Assembly: GCA_012295275.1 (NCBI GenBank)
Contig: CM022673.1
Span: 26,274,761-26,336,760 of the forward strand
Source: Chrysomallon squamiferum
Taxonomy: Eukaryota; Mollusca; Gastropoda; Neomphalida; Peltospiridae
Direction: 5' to 3'
DNA: 62,000 bases
The notes beneath the pieces were generated by a model. That model saw only the letters and a program-made list of their open reading frames with translations. It had not been told where the DNA came from and searched no databases. This document shows, in pieces, positions 1-11,589 of the stretch. The position numbers and the translations under genes are program-made. Numbering within the stretch: the stretch's first letter is position 1; every line of letters begins with the position of its first letter.

Positions 1-86
1 TCTGACACCCACTAAACAATCCTATGGGTAAAAAAAAAATCATTTAATCTTTTATATTTTTATTTTATTTTATTTTATTTTTTCAG

Positions 87-240
87 TGGTTGTGCAAAGT
101 ACTTGTGACTCTCTATAACTATCTTCATGGGACAAATTTCTTCTGGATGTTTATCGAGGGACTTTATCTTTTTACGATTATTGTGTGGGCGTATTCAGCA
201 GACAAAATACGTTTATGGTATTACCTCATAATAGGATGGG
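87..240 (+). CDS. Class B GPCR exon: TM3-TM4
   Basis: The acceptor is TTTTTTCAG ending at 86 and the donor is GTGAGT at 241. The exon enters in phase 0 and leaves in phase 1. It encodes the TM3 cysteine (C in WLCK), the family motif NFFWMFIEGLYL and the start of TM4 (LIIGW). Confidence 0.92.
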
Positions 241-388
241 GTGAGTATTTCTTGATTTTACATTAGCAACAAAAGTAATATAGATTTCACTTCAAAACGG
301 ATCCATAAATATAATAATCCTTTTACTATTTCATTATGTTGTGAATATATCTATATCTCTATCTGTATCTTCTATCTATCTGTCTATA

Positions 389-473
<85 letters not shown>

Positions 474-906
474 TTGTATGTATCTACCTGCCTATCTCTC
501 TATCTATCAATATTTTACAATTACTGATTACACTTTATAATTTGTATTTGTAATTCTTTGTAATTTACAGGTATTCCTTTACTGTACACTATCGCCTGGG
601 CCCTCGTGAGGTATAATTATGATGATTTTGGGTGAGTGTTTGTTAAATTTATTACTGAATATTGTCTTTTTTATTGCTTCAGTCATATTTTCTCTAAAAG
701 AATCCTGCAAATTATAACAATTTGTCGTTTTAACAGTATCATATTTTGAGACGTTTAATTACAAGACAGGCAGACAGATAGATATATAGAGAGACAGACA
801 GACAGACAGATATATAGATAGACAGACAGACAGACGTATAGATACATAGACAGCCAGACAAAAAATAAGATAAATAAATTAGATGGATAGTTAAGTAGAC
901 CGATAA

Positions 907-941
<35 letters not shown>

Positions 942-2790
942 GGCAGACAGATAGATAGATAGATAGACAGATAGATATAGACAGATAGACAGACAGACAG
1001 ATGAATGACAGAAAGACACAGAGGGGAGAGAGATAGAGCGAGAGTGAATTAGCCCATTATAATTCACTCCGTTTTTTTTTCCTTTTATGATTAATTATTT
1101 CTTAGAATTCGTTTTTATCCCTGCGTTATTTATATCTTTCTGCTAAATGAGGCAGGTCAAATATAAATCTTTTTTTTTTTTTTTCTTTTTTCTTTTTTTT
1201 TCACAAAAAAAAAATAATTAAATAAAAAAAAAACCAAACCTATATATCTCGTTTTTTTTTTCTCGTACATCAAACAATGGCAAATTTGGAAGAGTTAACA
1301 CAGTTTATTATCCAGCGTGTGGTTTATTGATCTTGGAAATAAAATGACTAATTGTCCAGAGAACACAAACCACGACGCGGCGAATTCAAAACGAATTAAT
1401 ACAAGCACAGTTGGCAGCCTTTCAGCCCGCAGGCACCAAGCTGGAAAGTTTTGTAATCTTCGTGAATTTCAGAAATTCCAACGCGTTTACCAGAGAGGAG
1501 TCATTTTCTGGAACCGTTTTAATTCAAGGCACAAAAATGAAAATAAAAAAAAAATAAAATAAAATAAAATAAAATAAAATAAATAAAACAAAATTTGATC
1601 TTCAAGAATTTTAGAAATCACAACGCATTTGTAGGATTTCATTCTATAAACAAATTTAAGAGAAGACACCAAATTAAAATGTTTTCAGATTTTTTGAAAA
1701 TTATTTATGGGATTTTCTTTCCAGAATATGTCTGAACGTATTTATACTAAATTTGTATTGCTTTGTATCGTTCTAGTTAGTTAAGAAGCCAGTAAAAGAC
1801 AGTTAAAATATCTGAAGTTATTTGTAAAACGTGAAAAAAAAAAGAAAACTGACAAATTAAATTCTACATAAACGGAACATAATCTGCTTTCATTATTAAT
1901 TTATCAGTAACGTTATCTTAAATCTCTCTGAGTGTAAGACATCGGCTTATTAGAAACTCACTAGATACTAATCCACTAGACTCTGTGGCTACGATGTTGG
2001 CGCTATTGCTGTTGTTGCTGATGATGACGTCGTTGTGTGTTTTGTTTTATAGATATTTTTGTTGCTGGTGTTCTTGTTCCTTGACTTTATTACAAAACTG
2101 ATTTCGTTTAAAAATTATATAATTCACATAATTCGCTTACATTCTCTCTCGCGAATTTCCTAGCTGTCTTTTTATTTAAGCGTAATGCACATAATTCAAT
2201 TAACGATTTTGGATTCCAGGTGCTGGCTGCCATCAGAAAGAGGTCACTATGACTTCATACTACACATTCCTATCTTCGCTGTGTTACTGGTAAGAATTGA
2301 AATTTTATTTCCGACAAATGTTATTAATGCCATTAGTGAAGATGTGTAAGTATACGTCTAAAAGGTGTGTTTCGCTATTTTACAAATCATGTTAAAAATT
2401 TTATAAAAAACAAACTTCATAAAAGTATTGATACGTTCCAAAAAAATTTTTATTATTTTAATTAAAAAAATGAAGTAAATATGTACATAAAAGAATATGT
2501 TTAGATAAAATAACATTTTAGTTCTTTGTCATTAGTAATTTTTTTTTTTTTTTTTTTCAACCTTTATTTGAAATGTCTGTGTCTTCCAGAGTAATATGTT
2601 CTTTTTGGCCTCGATTATCTGGGTACTAATAACGAAGTTGAAAGCATCGCCGAATATCGAGACGAGACAATATAGGTAATTCTTCATTCTATTTTTATTT
2701 GCTTTTCTAACTGTTCTTTTTTCTTTTTTCTCTCTCTCTCTTTTTTTTATTTTTTTATTTTTTTTTTTACTTTTTATTTATTTATTTATT

Positions 2791-2859
<69 letters not shown>

Positions 2860-5427
2860 TTTTTTTTTTTGAAAAGAAAGAGTTATAATTATATATTTAG
2901 TTTTATAACTTTATCAAGCATTCTAACAGTCATTGAATTGTAATATTTGTTTGGTTGATATATTTCCTTGGCCTGCAGATTAGTGTGTGTAGTTTATTGT
3001 TTTTAACTGGCTTTGTTAATAAACTGCAACTGATTTGGTTACTTATTAGTCGATAATTATTCTAAGTCACTTCGAATACGAAGGTTAATTAAAAAATAAT
3101 TGTATTAATTGGATCGCTTGGTGGTCATTAATTATGTTAAGTTATTTTGTAATATGTGGGGCTGTTTGTTAATAATTAATATTAACTAGCTGAGTGGTTG
3201 AGTTATTTGGTTTGTGTGCCATTGGTTTGTCCCTCACACTTACACACGTGCAGCTTTGAAACATGAATCCTAATAACGTGTACAAACATGTGCATGCACG
3301 CACACATACATACTTATATACAAACATACACACATACTTACATACATACGTACGTACGTACATACCTACATACATACATGCACACAAACATACATACATA
3401 CATTTGTACGTACATACATACACACATACATACATACATACATGCAATACACTAACTCACATATATATATATATTTATTTATTTATACACACACACACAC
3501 ACACATACGTGCGCATGTATAGACACACGCAAACGACAACAAACAGGAATTGTGTATTTTGTATTTTGTATTTTATATTTTGTATTTTATATTTTGTATT
3601 GTATATTTTGTATTTTATATTTTGTATTTTACTTATTTCAGAAAAGCTGCAAAGGCGACCATCATCCTGTTTCCGCTGCTCGGAGTGACGTACGTCTTGT
3701 TTCTGATGCCTCCCAGTTCTGACGCCGTCGTACGACACGTCTTCAAGTACGCCAATGCGCTGCTGCAGTCGTTTCAGGTTTTTATTTTTTTATTTTTACC
3801 TTTTCACGTCATCGGTAACACAGTATGATTTACAAATATCTGTTTGAACTCGCTCTAAAACGTTTGTTGTCGAAGATAAGCAAGATGATTCAATTCAGTG
3901 AATTATACTGATGTTATAAACTGAAATTTGCTGAAGATCAACGTTTCGTGAATATTTGGTCAGATTGTCAAAAATTTATTTCCATTAAATAAATTTGAAA
4001 TCAGAGCATTTTTGACAGAGTGAAAATTGGTTACGGTTCTAGGTTGTGAACTACACACGTAATAAGTCTTAGATTTAAAAAAGGGTAAATTAGTGTCCAG
4101 ATGCTTTTACGTACTCGACAGATACATAACATACATAAAAAATTTAGAAAATTTAAAACATTTTACGTAATCGACAGATACAATAAGATTTCATTTAATA
4201 AAATTCCATTTATTTATTATATTAATTAAGATAAAAACCATTTTTATAATTTTATATAAGATTATAAACAAACAACATCCATTCTCGTAAAGAAAAAAAT
4301 AAAACAAATAAATAAATGCAGAAAAAAATGCAAGAAGAAATAGAAAACCCAATGAATTAAACAGTTAAGAAGAAATTACGATTTGTAAATAATTTTGATT
4401 TGATATGAATATACTGATGACTGATAAAAGTTAATTTTGTTTCTTCAGGGTTTGTTTGTGGCTGTTTTCTACTGTTTTCTCAACGGTGAGGTAAGTTAAA
4501 GCACTGCTCTTCTAAATTACCATCGAAATATAGCAAAGTGAATAAAAACAACAACAACAACGACGACGACAACAACAACAACAACAATAATAAATACATG
4601 AGACACTATCCGTTATAAGGAATATTCATTGAGAGACCATAAATTTAATAAGGTTCACAAAAGATATAAAATAAAAAACATTTTTTTATTACATTATATA
4701 AGATATAAAACAAAAATAATTTTTTTATTACTTTATATAAGATATAAAACAAACATATTTTTTATTACATTATATAAGATATAGAAAATCTTTTATTTTT
4801 TATTACCTATATAAGATATAAAAGCAAAAAACCATTTTTATATTATATTATATAGGACATAAAACAAAAACCATTTGTTATTACATTATATAAAATATTA
4901 AAAAAATAAATAAATAAATAAATAAATAAATTATTACATTATACAGGACAAAAAAACATTAAACATTTTTCATTACATTATATAAAACATAAAACAAAAA
5001 ACTATTTTTATTACATTATACAAGATATAAAACAAAAATCGTTTTCTACACTGCACAGGTCAAAGCGGTTCTACGCAAGAAAATGAACAACTTTCAGGAG
5101 AATCGCAGCATCACTTCCAGATACACGAAGACGTCGTTCATAGGGTCGCCGATGCGTTCCAGCATCCGCGACCATCAGACCACGGCCATTGCGATAACGC
5201 ACATCAACGGCAAGTACGACAGCAAACGGAACAGCGATATATCTAGAGCATCGACCGCCTCCCACGTCATTGAAGAAGAAAACATGTTAAAAAAAAACTT
5301 CTGTTTAGAAGAAAAAAACGTTGTAGAGCATTTTTGTCTCGAGAAGAGAAATGTTAAGAAGGAGCTACTACGTTATCAAACATTTTGGTTAAGAAGGAGC
5401 TACTACGTTATCAAACATTTTGGTTAA
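87..5427 (+). CDS. CRF/DH44-type class B GPCR, 3' part (7 exons, TM3 to C-terminus)
   Basis: Joined exons 87-240, 571-631, 2220-2289, 2590-2675, 3642-3777, 4449-4490 and 5059-5427 give 306 codons with every intron GT-AG and every phase consistent. The protein begins in TM3 (WLCKVLVTLYNYL, then NFFWMFIEGLYLF), runs through TM4 (IGWGIPLLYTIAWALVRY), TM5 (ITKLKASPNIETRQYRKAAK), TM6 (ILFPLLGVTYVLF) and TM7 (SFQGLFVAVFYCFLNGEV), and ends in a long basic, Ser/Thr-rich tail. These are class B1 hallmarks. The ETRQYRKAxKA and SFQGxFVxVFYCFLNxEV segments match CRF/diuretic-hormone-44 receptors best. Known role of the family: plasma-membrane receptor for a CRF/DH44/ELH-like peptide, coupling to Gs and cAMP. 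The extracellular hormone domain and TM1-2 lie upstream of the window, so the gene is partial. I am sure of class B, fairly sure of the CRF/DH44 subgroup, and cannot name the ligand. Confidence 0.93.
241..570 (+). other. Intron of class B GPCR with (TCTA)n/(TCTG)n and (TA)n
   Basis: The intron contains a TCTA/TCTG-rich stretch (about 345-425) and an uninterrupted (TA)n tract of about 48 bp (424-471). There are no other coding signs. Confidence 0.8.
571..631 (+). CDS. Class B GPCR exon: TM4
   Basis: The acceptor is TTTACAG ending at 570 and the donor is GTGAGT at 632. The exon encodes GIPLLYTIAWALVRYNYDDF, with the conserved GxP and W of TM4. It enters in phase 1 and leaves in phase 2. Confidence 0.92.
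632..2219 (+). other. Intron of class B GPCR with GACA/GATA repeat
   Basis: A GACA/GATA tract occupies about 760-1015. A/T homopolymers follow at 1170-1260, and an (AAAAT)n run lies near 1545-1590. I see no coding exon in the remainder. Confidence 0.75.
2220..2289 (+). CDS. Class B GPCR exon: ECL2-TM5 start
   Basis: The acceptor is ATTCCAG ending at 2219 and the donor is GTAAGA at 2290. The exon encodes the conserved ECL2 Cys-Trp (GCWLPSERGHYDF) that pairs with the TM3 cysteine, then ILHIPIFAVLL. Confidence 0.92.
2590..2675 (+). CDS. Class B GPCR exon: TM5-ICL3
   Basis: The acceptor is CTTCCAG ending at 2589 and the donor is GTAATT at 2676. The exon encodes SNMFFLASIIWVLITKL followed by KASPNIETRQYR, the G-protein-contacting loop typical of CRF receptors. 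Confidence 0.92.
2676..3641 (+). repeat. Repeat-rich intron: (TTA)n, (CATA)n and TTTTGTA minisatellite
   Basis: This intron holds (TTTA)n and (TTA)n at 2770-2860, a (CATA)n block at 3300-3445 with CG-containing variants (ACGT), (CA)n at 3487-3506, and an alternating TTTTGTATTTTATA minisatellite at about 3553-3632. The minisatellite abuts the acceptor and serves as its pyrimidine-rich tract. Confidence 0.8.
3642..3777 (+). CDS. Class B GPCR exon: TM6-ECL3
   Basis: The acceptor ends at 3641 behind a T/A-rich minisatellite of alternating TTTTGTA and TTTTATA. The exon encodes KAAKATIILFPLLGVTYVLF (TM6, with the P-x-x-G kink) and ECL3 up to SFQ. The donor at 3778 is CAG followed by GTTTTT, a very weak match to U1, although the boundary SFQ|G is the one expected for the family. 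Reading through would add about 17 hydrophobic residues before a stop at 3826-3828. Confidence 0.92.
3778..4448 (+). other. Intron of class B GPCR, AT-rich
   Basis: The sequence is AT-rich and mostly non-repetitive. It carries single copies of a motif (AAAACCATTTTTAT, near 4232) related to the tandem repeat of the next intron. No gene is seen. Confidence 0.7.
4449..4490 (+). CDS. Class B GPCR 42-nt exon: TM7
   Basis: The acceptor is TTCTTCAG ending at 4448 and the donor is GTAAGT at 4491. The exon is exactly 42 nt in phase 0-0 and encodes GLFVAVFYCFLNGE. It corresponds to the 14-residue TM7 exon of vertebrate class B receptors, whose skipping keeps the frame. Confidence 0.92.
4655..5050 (+). 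repeat. Intronic AT-rich minisatellite, about 40-46 bp unit
   Basis: There are eight or so degenerate copies of a unit of the form ATTACATTATATAAGATATA-AAACAAAAAACCATTTTT. The array fills most of the last intron of the class B receptor, up to the final acceptor. Confidence 0.75.
5059..5427 (+). CDS. Class B GPCR terminal coding exon: C-tail
   Basis: The acceptor is CTGCACAG ending at 5058. The exon encodes VKAVLRKKMNNFQE (helix 8 and basic anchor), then a Ser/Thr/Arg-rich tail with many possible kinase and arrestin sites (for example SRYTKTSF, SDISRASTAS). From 5353 the coding sequence is minisatellite. The TAA stop at 5425-5427 is made by the repeat sequence itself (GGTTAAG), so the length of the tail depends on the repeat. 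Confidence 0.85.
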   Translation, partial: VKAVLRKKMNNFQENRSITSRYTKTSFIGSPMRSSIRDHQTTAIAITHINGKYDSKRNSDISRASTASHVIEEENMLKKNFCLEEKNVVEHFCLEKRNVKKELLRYQTFWLRRSYYVIKHFG

Positions 5428-6060
5428 GAAGGATCCACTACGTTATCAAACATTTTGGTTAAGAAGGAGCTACTACGTTATGAAACATTTTGGTTAAGAA
5501 GGAACTACTACGTTACGAAAGATTTTGGTTAAGAAGGAGCTACTACGTTATGAAACATTTTGGTTAAGAAGAGAAATGTTAAGAAGGAACTACTACGTTA
5601 TGAAACATTTTGGTTAAGAAGGTGCTACTACGTTATGAAACATTTTGGTTAAGAAGGATCCACTACGTTATGAAACATTTTGGTTAAGAAGGAGCTACTA
5701 CGTTACGAAACATTTTGGTTAAGAAGGAACTACTACGTTACGAAAGATTTAGGTTAAGAAGGAACTACTATGTTACGAAAGATTTAGGTTAAGAAGGAAC
5801 TACTACGTTACGAAAGATTTTGGTTAAGAAGGAACTACTACGTTACGAAAGATTTTGGTTAAGAAGGAACTACGTTACGAAAGATTTTGGTTAAGAAGGA
5901 ACTACTACGTTACGAAACATTTTGGTTAAGAAGGAACTACTTACGTTACGAAAGATTTTGGTTAAGAAGGAACTACGTTACGAAAGATTCTGGTTAAGAA
6001 GGAACTACGTTACCAAAGATTTCGGTCAGGAAGAAACTATGTTATGAAAACGTATATGTT
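5353..6060 (+). repeat. 35-bp minisatellite overlapping the receptor stop codon
   Basis: About 19 tandem copies of a 35-bp unit (GGTTAAGAAGGAGCTACTAC then GTTATCAAACATTTT) are present. Shortened units appear toward the 3' end, and degenerate relatives of its second half continue to about 6140. Variants (TATCAAACATTTT, TATGAAACATTTT, TACGAAAGATTTT) occur in blocks, as expected from local unit duplication. The first two copies and the start of the third are translated as the end of the class B receptor. Because 35 is not a multiple of 3, successive units are read in different frames until GGT-TAA stops translation. Confidence 0.95.
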
Positions 6061-6620
6061 AAAAAGAAAACATGTTATCAAACATTTCCAAAAACGTTTC
6101 TCATAAGATGAAAATATGTTATCAAACATTTACGTTAAGAACAAAAAAAAAAAAAAAAAAAAAAGAAGAAGAAAAAGACGTGTGACTTTTTTTCTATTGA
6201 GAAGAAAACATGAATGCACTGAAATCCACGGCTTGTATGCGTGCGTGAAGATTTTGTAGCAAACATTAACGTGAACTAATCCTTTAATTTCCTTCATCAC
6301 CGAGAAGAGGACGCTTCTGTGATACTCCACGCGCTGAAATCCTCGGAATCCTAAGTCATTAAAAACGAAAAACGTGGGGAAAAAAAAAAGAAAAGAATTG
6401 CAGTATTAAAGCGATTTGTTAAAAATCTGGCTTCTCGTCTTTCTGGAAAGAAAAACAATTTTGTAAAAACATTTTTACATTAACTGACACTGGAAGCTGT
6501 TGTCGTCTAACGACACGTTTCGAAAGTTATTACAAAAATTTATTGTTCCTAACGATTGTTTATATATATATATATACAGAGAGATAAAAGATATCCATAT
6601 TTTAGATCAATCATTTTTAA

Positions 6621-6657
<37 letters not shown>

Positions 6658-6973
6658 GCACATTACTTATATTTTATGTTCACGACATATCTCCATTGGT
6701 TTTCACTTACACAGAACTCCTTTATTAAAGACATATATGTTTCGTATTAATGATTTATGTTTTATTTTAATGGCATATGTTTTATAGTAATTTGGTGTTA
6801 TGTTAATGGAGTGTGTTTTATGACATCATTATGTTTTATGTCGGTAACATAAATATTATGCTCAATATTGATGACGTATGTTTTATGTTAATGACAAATA
6901 TTTAATATTAATTACATTTTTTTTTTTTAATGTTAACCATGTATATTTCCAAGTAATTATATTATTTTTATTA

Positions 6974-7026
<53 letters not shown>

Positions 7027-7366
7027 TAACATTATGTTTGCTTAGTGCTGTTGTAAATCAGAACAATCTATATTGATCAGTAAATTTGTTTGTCATTTTT
7101 ATTGTAATATTTACTTGGTGATATTGTTGTTGGTCACATTTCAATGATATTTATTTTTCACAGTTTATTGAATAAATGTACTGTAGCAAAAAACACGGTA
7201 TCGGACTTTTTATGTAACTTTAAATTTTAAAGAAAAAAATATTGTAACTGTCTTATATGTCAGTAAACTCCATATTTATTAGATAAATAAAATAAAGAAA
7301 GAAGATAGTTGTTTTACTATAAAAATAGGATGAAAGTATGTATATATTTGAGCGAATATACATACA

Positions 7367-7398
<32 letters not shown>

Positions 7399-8206
7399 CA
7401 AACATACATACATACATATACAAACATATATACACATACATCACTGTACATAGCTATAATTAAACGAAGATAAATTTTAAGCTAGTATGTGAATGTAGAT
7501 ATTATTTATTATAGGTGTGTGTGTGAGTGTGTGTGTGTGTGTGTTTAAATATACATTGATGTGTTTCCTAATTTAATTGAATTTTACACTGAAACAGTAA
7601 TTCGTAGTTTAGAATACTATGGAATGTTTAAGCAGAAAACAACAAAGTATCTAAAATCCTATTCCTTTGTCATATTAACTTTAAACGTTTATCCTGTACA
7701 TATATCATTTAGTGGTTAAATATGACTCCCATGGGTTAAACATCTAACGCAGTCAAAGGTAATGTGGTTTCAGCTTTATTGTCATCATTATAACTTCGTT
7801 GACACATAATTACCAGTATTTCTCTGTTCTGTCGTTTCGTTAAACATTGATTGTGAAATAGAAAATAGTTTTATTTTCAAAATGTCAAAGTAGAAAGAAG
7901 AAGAATGACAAACCATGTAATAAATGAACTATAATTCTGTTTTCGCCAGTTTAATTAAATACGAAATAGTCGTTTATTGTTTAATACGTGCTTTTATTCA
8001 AAGCTGAAGAAAATAAATTCAAAAGATTATGCAAAAATAAAGAGACCAATATAAATATTTTTATCTTAACACACTCATATACATGTGTAATATTAGATGC
8101 ACTTTAAAAATATATATTAAACTATAACAAAATTCAATCTTATTTAATTTAAGATTTTTTTGTAGTTGTTTTCTCATACAATTATTTACAATAATATATA
8201 CATACA

Positions 8207-8252
<46 letters not shown>

Positions 8253-8391
8253 CACACACACTCAAACACACACATACACACACATACACACACATACACA
8301 GACATACACAGACACACATACATTTACATTTCAAAACAAACACGTTAAACGAATATTAATTTATTTACAAACCTGTTATAACAACATAATG

Positions 8392-8422
<31 letters not shown>

Positions 8423-8635
8423 AATGTTTAAAAATTGAAACCAGTTTCTTTCTTTTAAACATAGCTTTCTTACTATTATTAATTTAAGAAGAAAAATAAA
8501 GCTTCAGAAAAGTGTGAAATAAGTGTTTCATTTATTTATTTATTTATTATATTTTATTATTTTATTTTTTTTATATATTTTAATATTTGTATTTTTTTAT
8601 TTTTTTTATTTATTTACTAATTAAATTGTTTATCT

Positions 8636-8666
<31 letters not shown>

Positions 8667-9500
8667 TTTTTTTTTTAATGTAAAACACATTTTTATTAGA
8701 AATAATATTTTATCGTCTGCTGGAAATAAGCAGACGTCACTGCTTTACTGAATCGTGAAACCAGCAACTAATTAACACGAGCTGTTTTAGCTTAGCTTGA
8801 ACCACACTTTGACGTCTGCTGGAATGTACGCCAATGAAAGCAAAGTAAGTGTAAAATAAAGTACGTACTTTAGCACAGTAGGTATAACATGAAGTACGTG
8901 CTTCAGCAAATTAAGTATAAAATGAAGTATGCACTTGAATCAGATAAAGTAGCAAATTATCTGTACTGACAAGTTATCTGTACTGCGTCTTCAGCTTCAT
9001 GAAATATAGCTCTATTCTGTTGTTTGTCAGTTGTGTTTCTTTAATTAACTTATTAATAAAGACACACTTTTGCTTTGAATATATCTAAAGTTTAAATTAT
9101 AATGAAATATTTGACTGCATATTTACTATAACTGAAAAGTTACATTCATAAACGTTCGAAGGTGCCTTTAATAATGCATATAATTTTTTGAAGAAGTGAA
9201 ATTATAACATATATTTTACATATAAATATCCAAATTAAGTATACATATCAGACAATTTATCTAGCTTCCAAAAAAATCGCTGTTACAAATATCTGTTAAG
9301 ATTGATAAAATTTTGTTCTTTACTTTTGATTGGTTGATTTTTTTTTTTTAATATATATTAAATTTTGGCCCTGAAAACTGGAAAATTGTCTGATACTTGT
9401 ACGTAGTTATATTAAAAAATTATTTTTTGTTATTTATAACAAACCTGAAACATTTTCAGTTAATACTAAAAACTAAATACTCATCATCTACAACAATCCT
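6061..9500. other. 3' flank of class B receptor: AT-rich, simple repeats, no gene seen
   Basis: This is likely the 3' UTR followed by intergenic DNA. It contains poly-A at 6141-6163, poly-T at 6627-6655, a degenerate TTTTATGTTAATGAC repeat (about 6690-6910), (TTA)n at 6962-7026, (CATA)n at 7360-7440 and 8200-8235, (CA)n-type arrays to 8320, (ATAA)n at 8395-8422 and (TTTA)n at 8525-8665. A short repeat with a unit of about 38 bp (AAAATGAAGTACGTACTT type) lies at 8860-8935. AATAAA hexamers are frequent (for example 7172, 8496), so the polyadenylation site cannot be fixed. Confidence 0.6.
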
Positions 9501-9684
9501 GAAAAATTTTCAGTTATACAAATAAATAAATGCTCTTGTCGATATTTCCAGTGACAAGGTACATTTATGTCCAAACATCTGTTTGTAAAAATGTATCACA
9601 AAAGCCATTTTGGAGATCCGAGTATCGTATTACTGGAAATATCTTCAAGAGCAGGTCTTTCCGTCGACATTTATTTCACTTCAC

Positions 9685-9754
9685 TTCACACACACGAACA
9701 CACACACACATGCACACACATACACACACATACACACACACACATACACACTCA

Positions 9755-9786
<32 letters not shown>
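9685..9786. repeat. (CA)n microsatellite
   Basis: Imperfect CA/TG dinucleotide array. Similar arrays lie at 9949-10110 and 10795-10874. Confidence 0.9.
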
Positions 9787-9948
9787 TTTACATAAATAAA
9801 CACATAGGAACGTCAAAACCCATTCGTTAGTGATGATAGCTGAGAATGAAACAGTGTAAGGAACAGATGTCTTGAGCGACCAGTCATCGGTTAAATTGAA
9901 TTTTCTAACCCTGAACCTCGATAATGAGACGACGATTAACTGAAAACA

Positions 9949-10110
9949 AACACACACACAAACACACACACGCACACACACACACACACACACAGACACA
10001 GACACACACACACGCACACACACTCACACACACACACACACACACAGACACACACACACGCACAAACACACATACACACACGCACACTCACGCAAACACA
10101 CACGCACAAC
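9949..10110. repeat. (CA)n microsatellite with AGAC/ACGC variants
   Basis: About 160 bp of imperfect (CA)n. The long frames on both strands (runs of His-Thr or Cys-Val) are artefacts of the repeat. Confidence 0.9.
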
Positions 10111-10184
10111 TGTCTCGTTTTCACTGCAGTCTTTTCTTCACTCGATATTCATCATCGCACAGGTGGGTTTGTGTCTTTGTTTAA

Positions 10185-10331
10185 TCTTTTTTTTCTTCTT
10201 CTTCTTCTTCTTCTTCTTCTTCTCTAGCTGCAAAACATGCACACCTGGGTTTCCACCAGCGGCAACAACGTTCTCATTATTTTGTTGTCTGTTTGTAAAA
10301 TTTAATAAATGGGTTCACGCAGAAAGAATGC

Positions 10332-10363
<32 letters not shown>

Positions 10364-10365
10364 CT
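10185..10365. repeat. (CTT)n and poly-T tracts
   Basis: A (TTC)n run lies at 10194-10225 and a T30 tract at 10333-10363, separated by about 105 bp of ordinary sequence. Confidence 0.85.
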
Positions 10366-10794
10366 GGTCTGGTATTTTACACCTGGGTACGTTTGTTAAT
10401 AGAACTTGTATTTCAAAAAGTCCAAACAACTGCAGCATCTGGGGATATTTTAAATCTCCGGAGTAGTTATAATTTTCCATTTGAGACTGTATTAGCATGT
10501 GTGAATTTCACAGAAACACGTGTGCACACAAATATACAAGTACACAAACATATGCATACAATATATATATATATATATATAAACTCATTAGCCATTTCCG
10601 ATTTATTCTAACATCCTGGAACTGCCCCAGCTTGTAAAGAAACAAAGAACTGAATAAAAGACGAGGTGAAATAAATATATCTTGATATAATCATTAAAAA
10701 TATATATTAAAAAATAATTTACAGAATTATTTGGTCCGCCGTTACTTTTTACGGGCATATCAAAAGAATGGGCCTAAAAAATGACTTCATCCTA

Positions 10795-10874
<80 letters not shown>
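10795..10874. repeat. (CA)n microsatellite
   Basis: About 80 bp of nearly pure CA repeat. Confidence 0.9.
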
Positions 10875-10879
<5 letters not shown>

Positions 10880-10929
10880 CAGACATACAAACATACACAG
10901 GTTGACATAAACAGCACACGCAAAAAATC

Positions 10930-11340
10930 ACCTATGGTTTTGACAAATTAGGCACTGGGATCCAGGGAAGAACGGGAAACAAAACCAAAAAGGTTTCGCT
11001 GAGGAGGATCGATCTTGCTACATATCACGACCCAGCCATTCGCTTATTACAACCACAGGAACACACAGGCAGCAGCAGCCCTGTTTAGTGTATTCCACTG
11101 TTAACTTTGTTAGCGGGTGTAAATTACCTGACCTAGCGGCGAGACAAGTTGACCTTTCCCGCTATCCCGACCAGCTCCTGGAAGCAAGCAGACGGTGTGC
11201 ACTAGTCAGACTGAGCAGTTATTTACCGCGCGCGTTAAAACTGCACATCGTCTCGACACTTGTTTTCTCCTCATTTAGTTTCAATTATTTAACTTTACGC
11301 CGGCTTGACCTTTTCTGCTGTTTGGTACCGTCTTCTTTTT
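10930..11340. other. Non-repetitive, GC-richer island; no gene assigned
   Basis: Unlike its surroundings this block has few homopolymers and contains CpG-bearing sequence (for example CCGCGCGCG near 11227). An open frame at 11088-11360 (+) has no recognisable domain. The block could be regulatory or an old repeat. No function is assigned. Confidence 0.35.
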
Positions 11341-11454
11341 TTTTTTTTTTTTCTTTTTAAGAAGGTTATTGTAATTGTGTTGGTTAAAACGCAGGCTGCC
11401 GGAGTCTTGATAAATAGTAGATGTGCTGATAAGAGATATTTCCAGTTGGCTTAG

Positions 11455-11485
11455 TCCCATATGGTAGAATCCCATTTCGTAGAAA
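11455..11485 (+). repeat. Left copy of inverted 15-16-bp-unit repeat
   Basis: Two units of the form TCCCATwTsGTAGAAw. The reverse complement of the same motif, with three units, lies at 13199-13245. The pair flanks the pogo-like element. Confidence 0.6.
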
Positions 11486-11589
11486 GGCTAAATGTGGTTC
11501 AGTAGTCTTATTGACATGTTTGGTTTTACCTCAGTCATTTTAATGAACTGCTCCAGATTATTTGGAAAGCGATTATTATTGTATATATA

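Noticed and set aside
3300-3450. Possible CRISPR-like array
   Set aside because: Units are tetranucleotide microsatellite repeats without spacers, in a eukaryotic gene intron.
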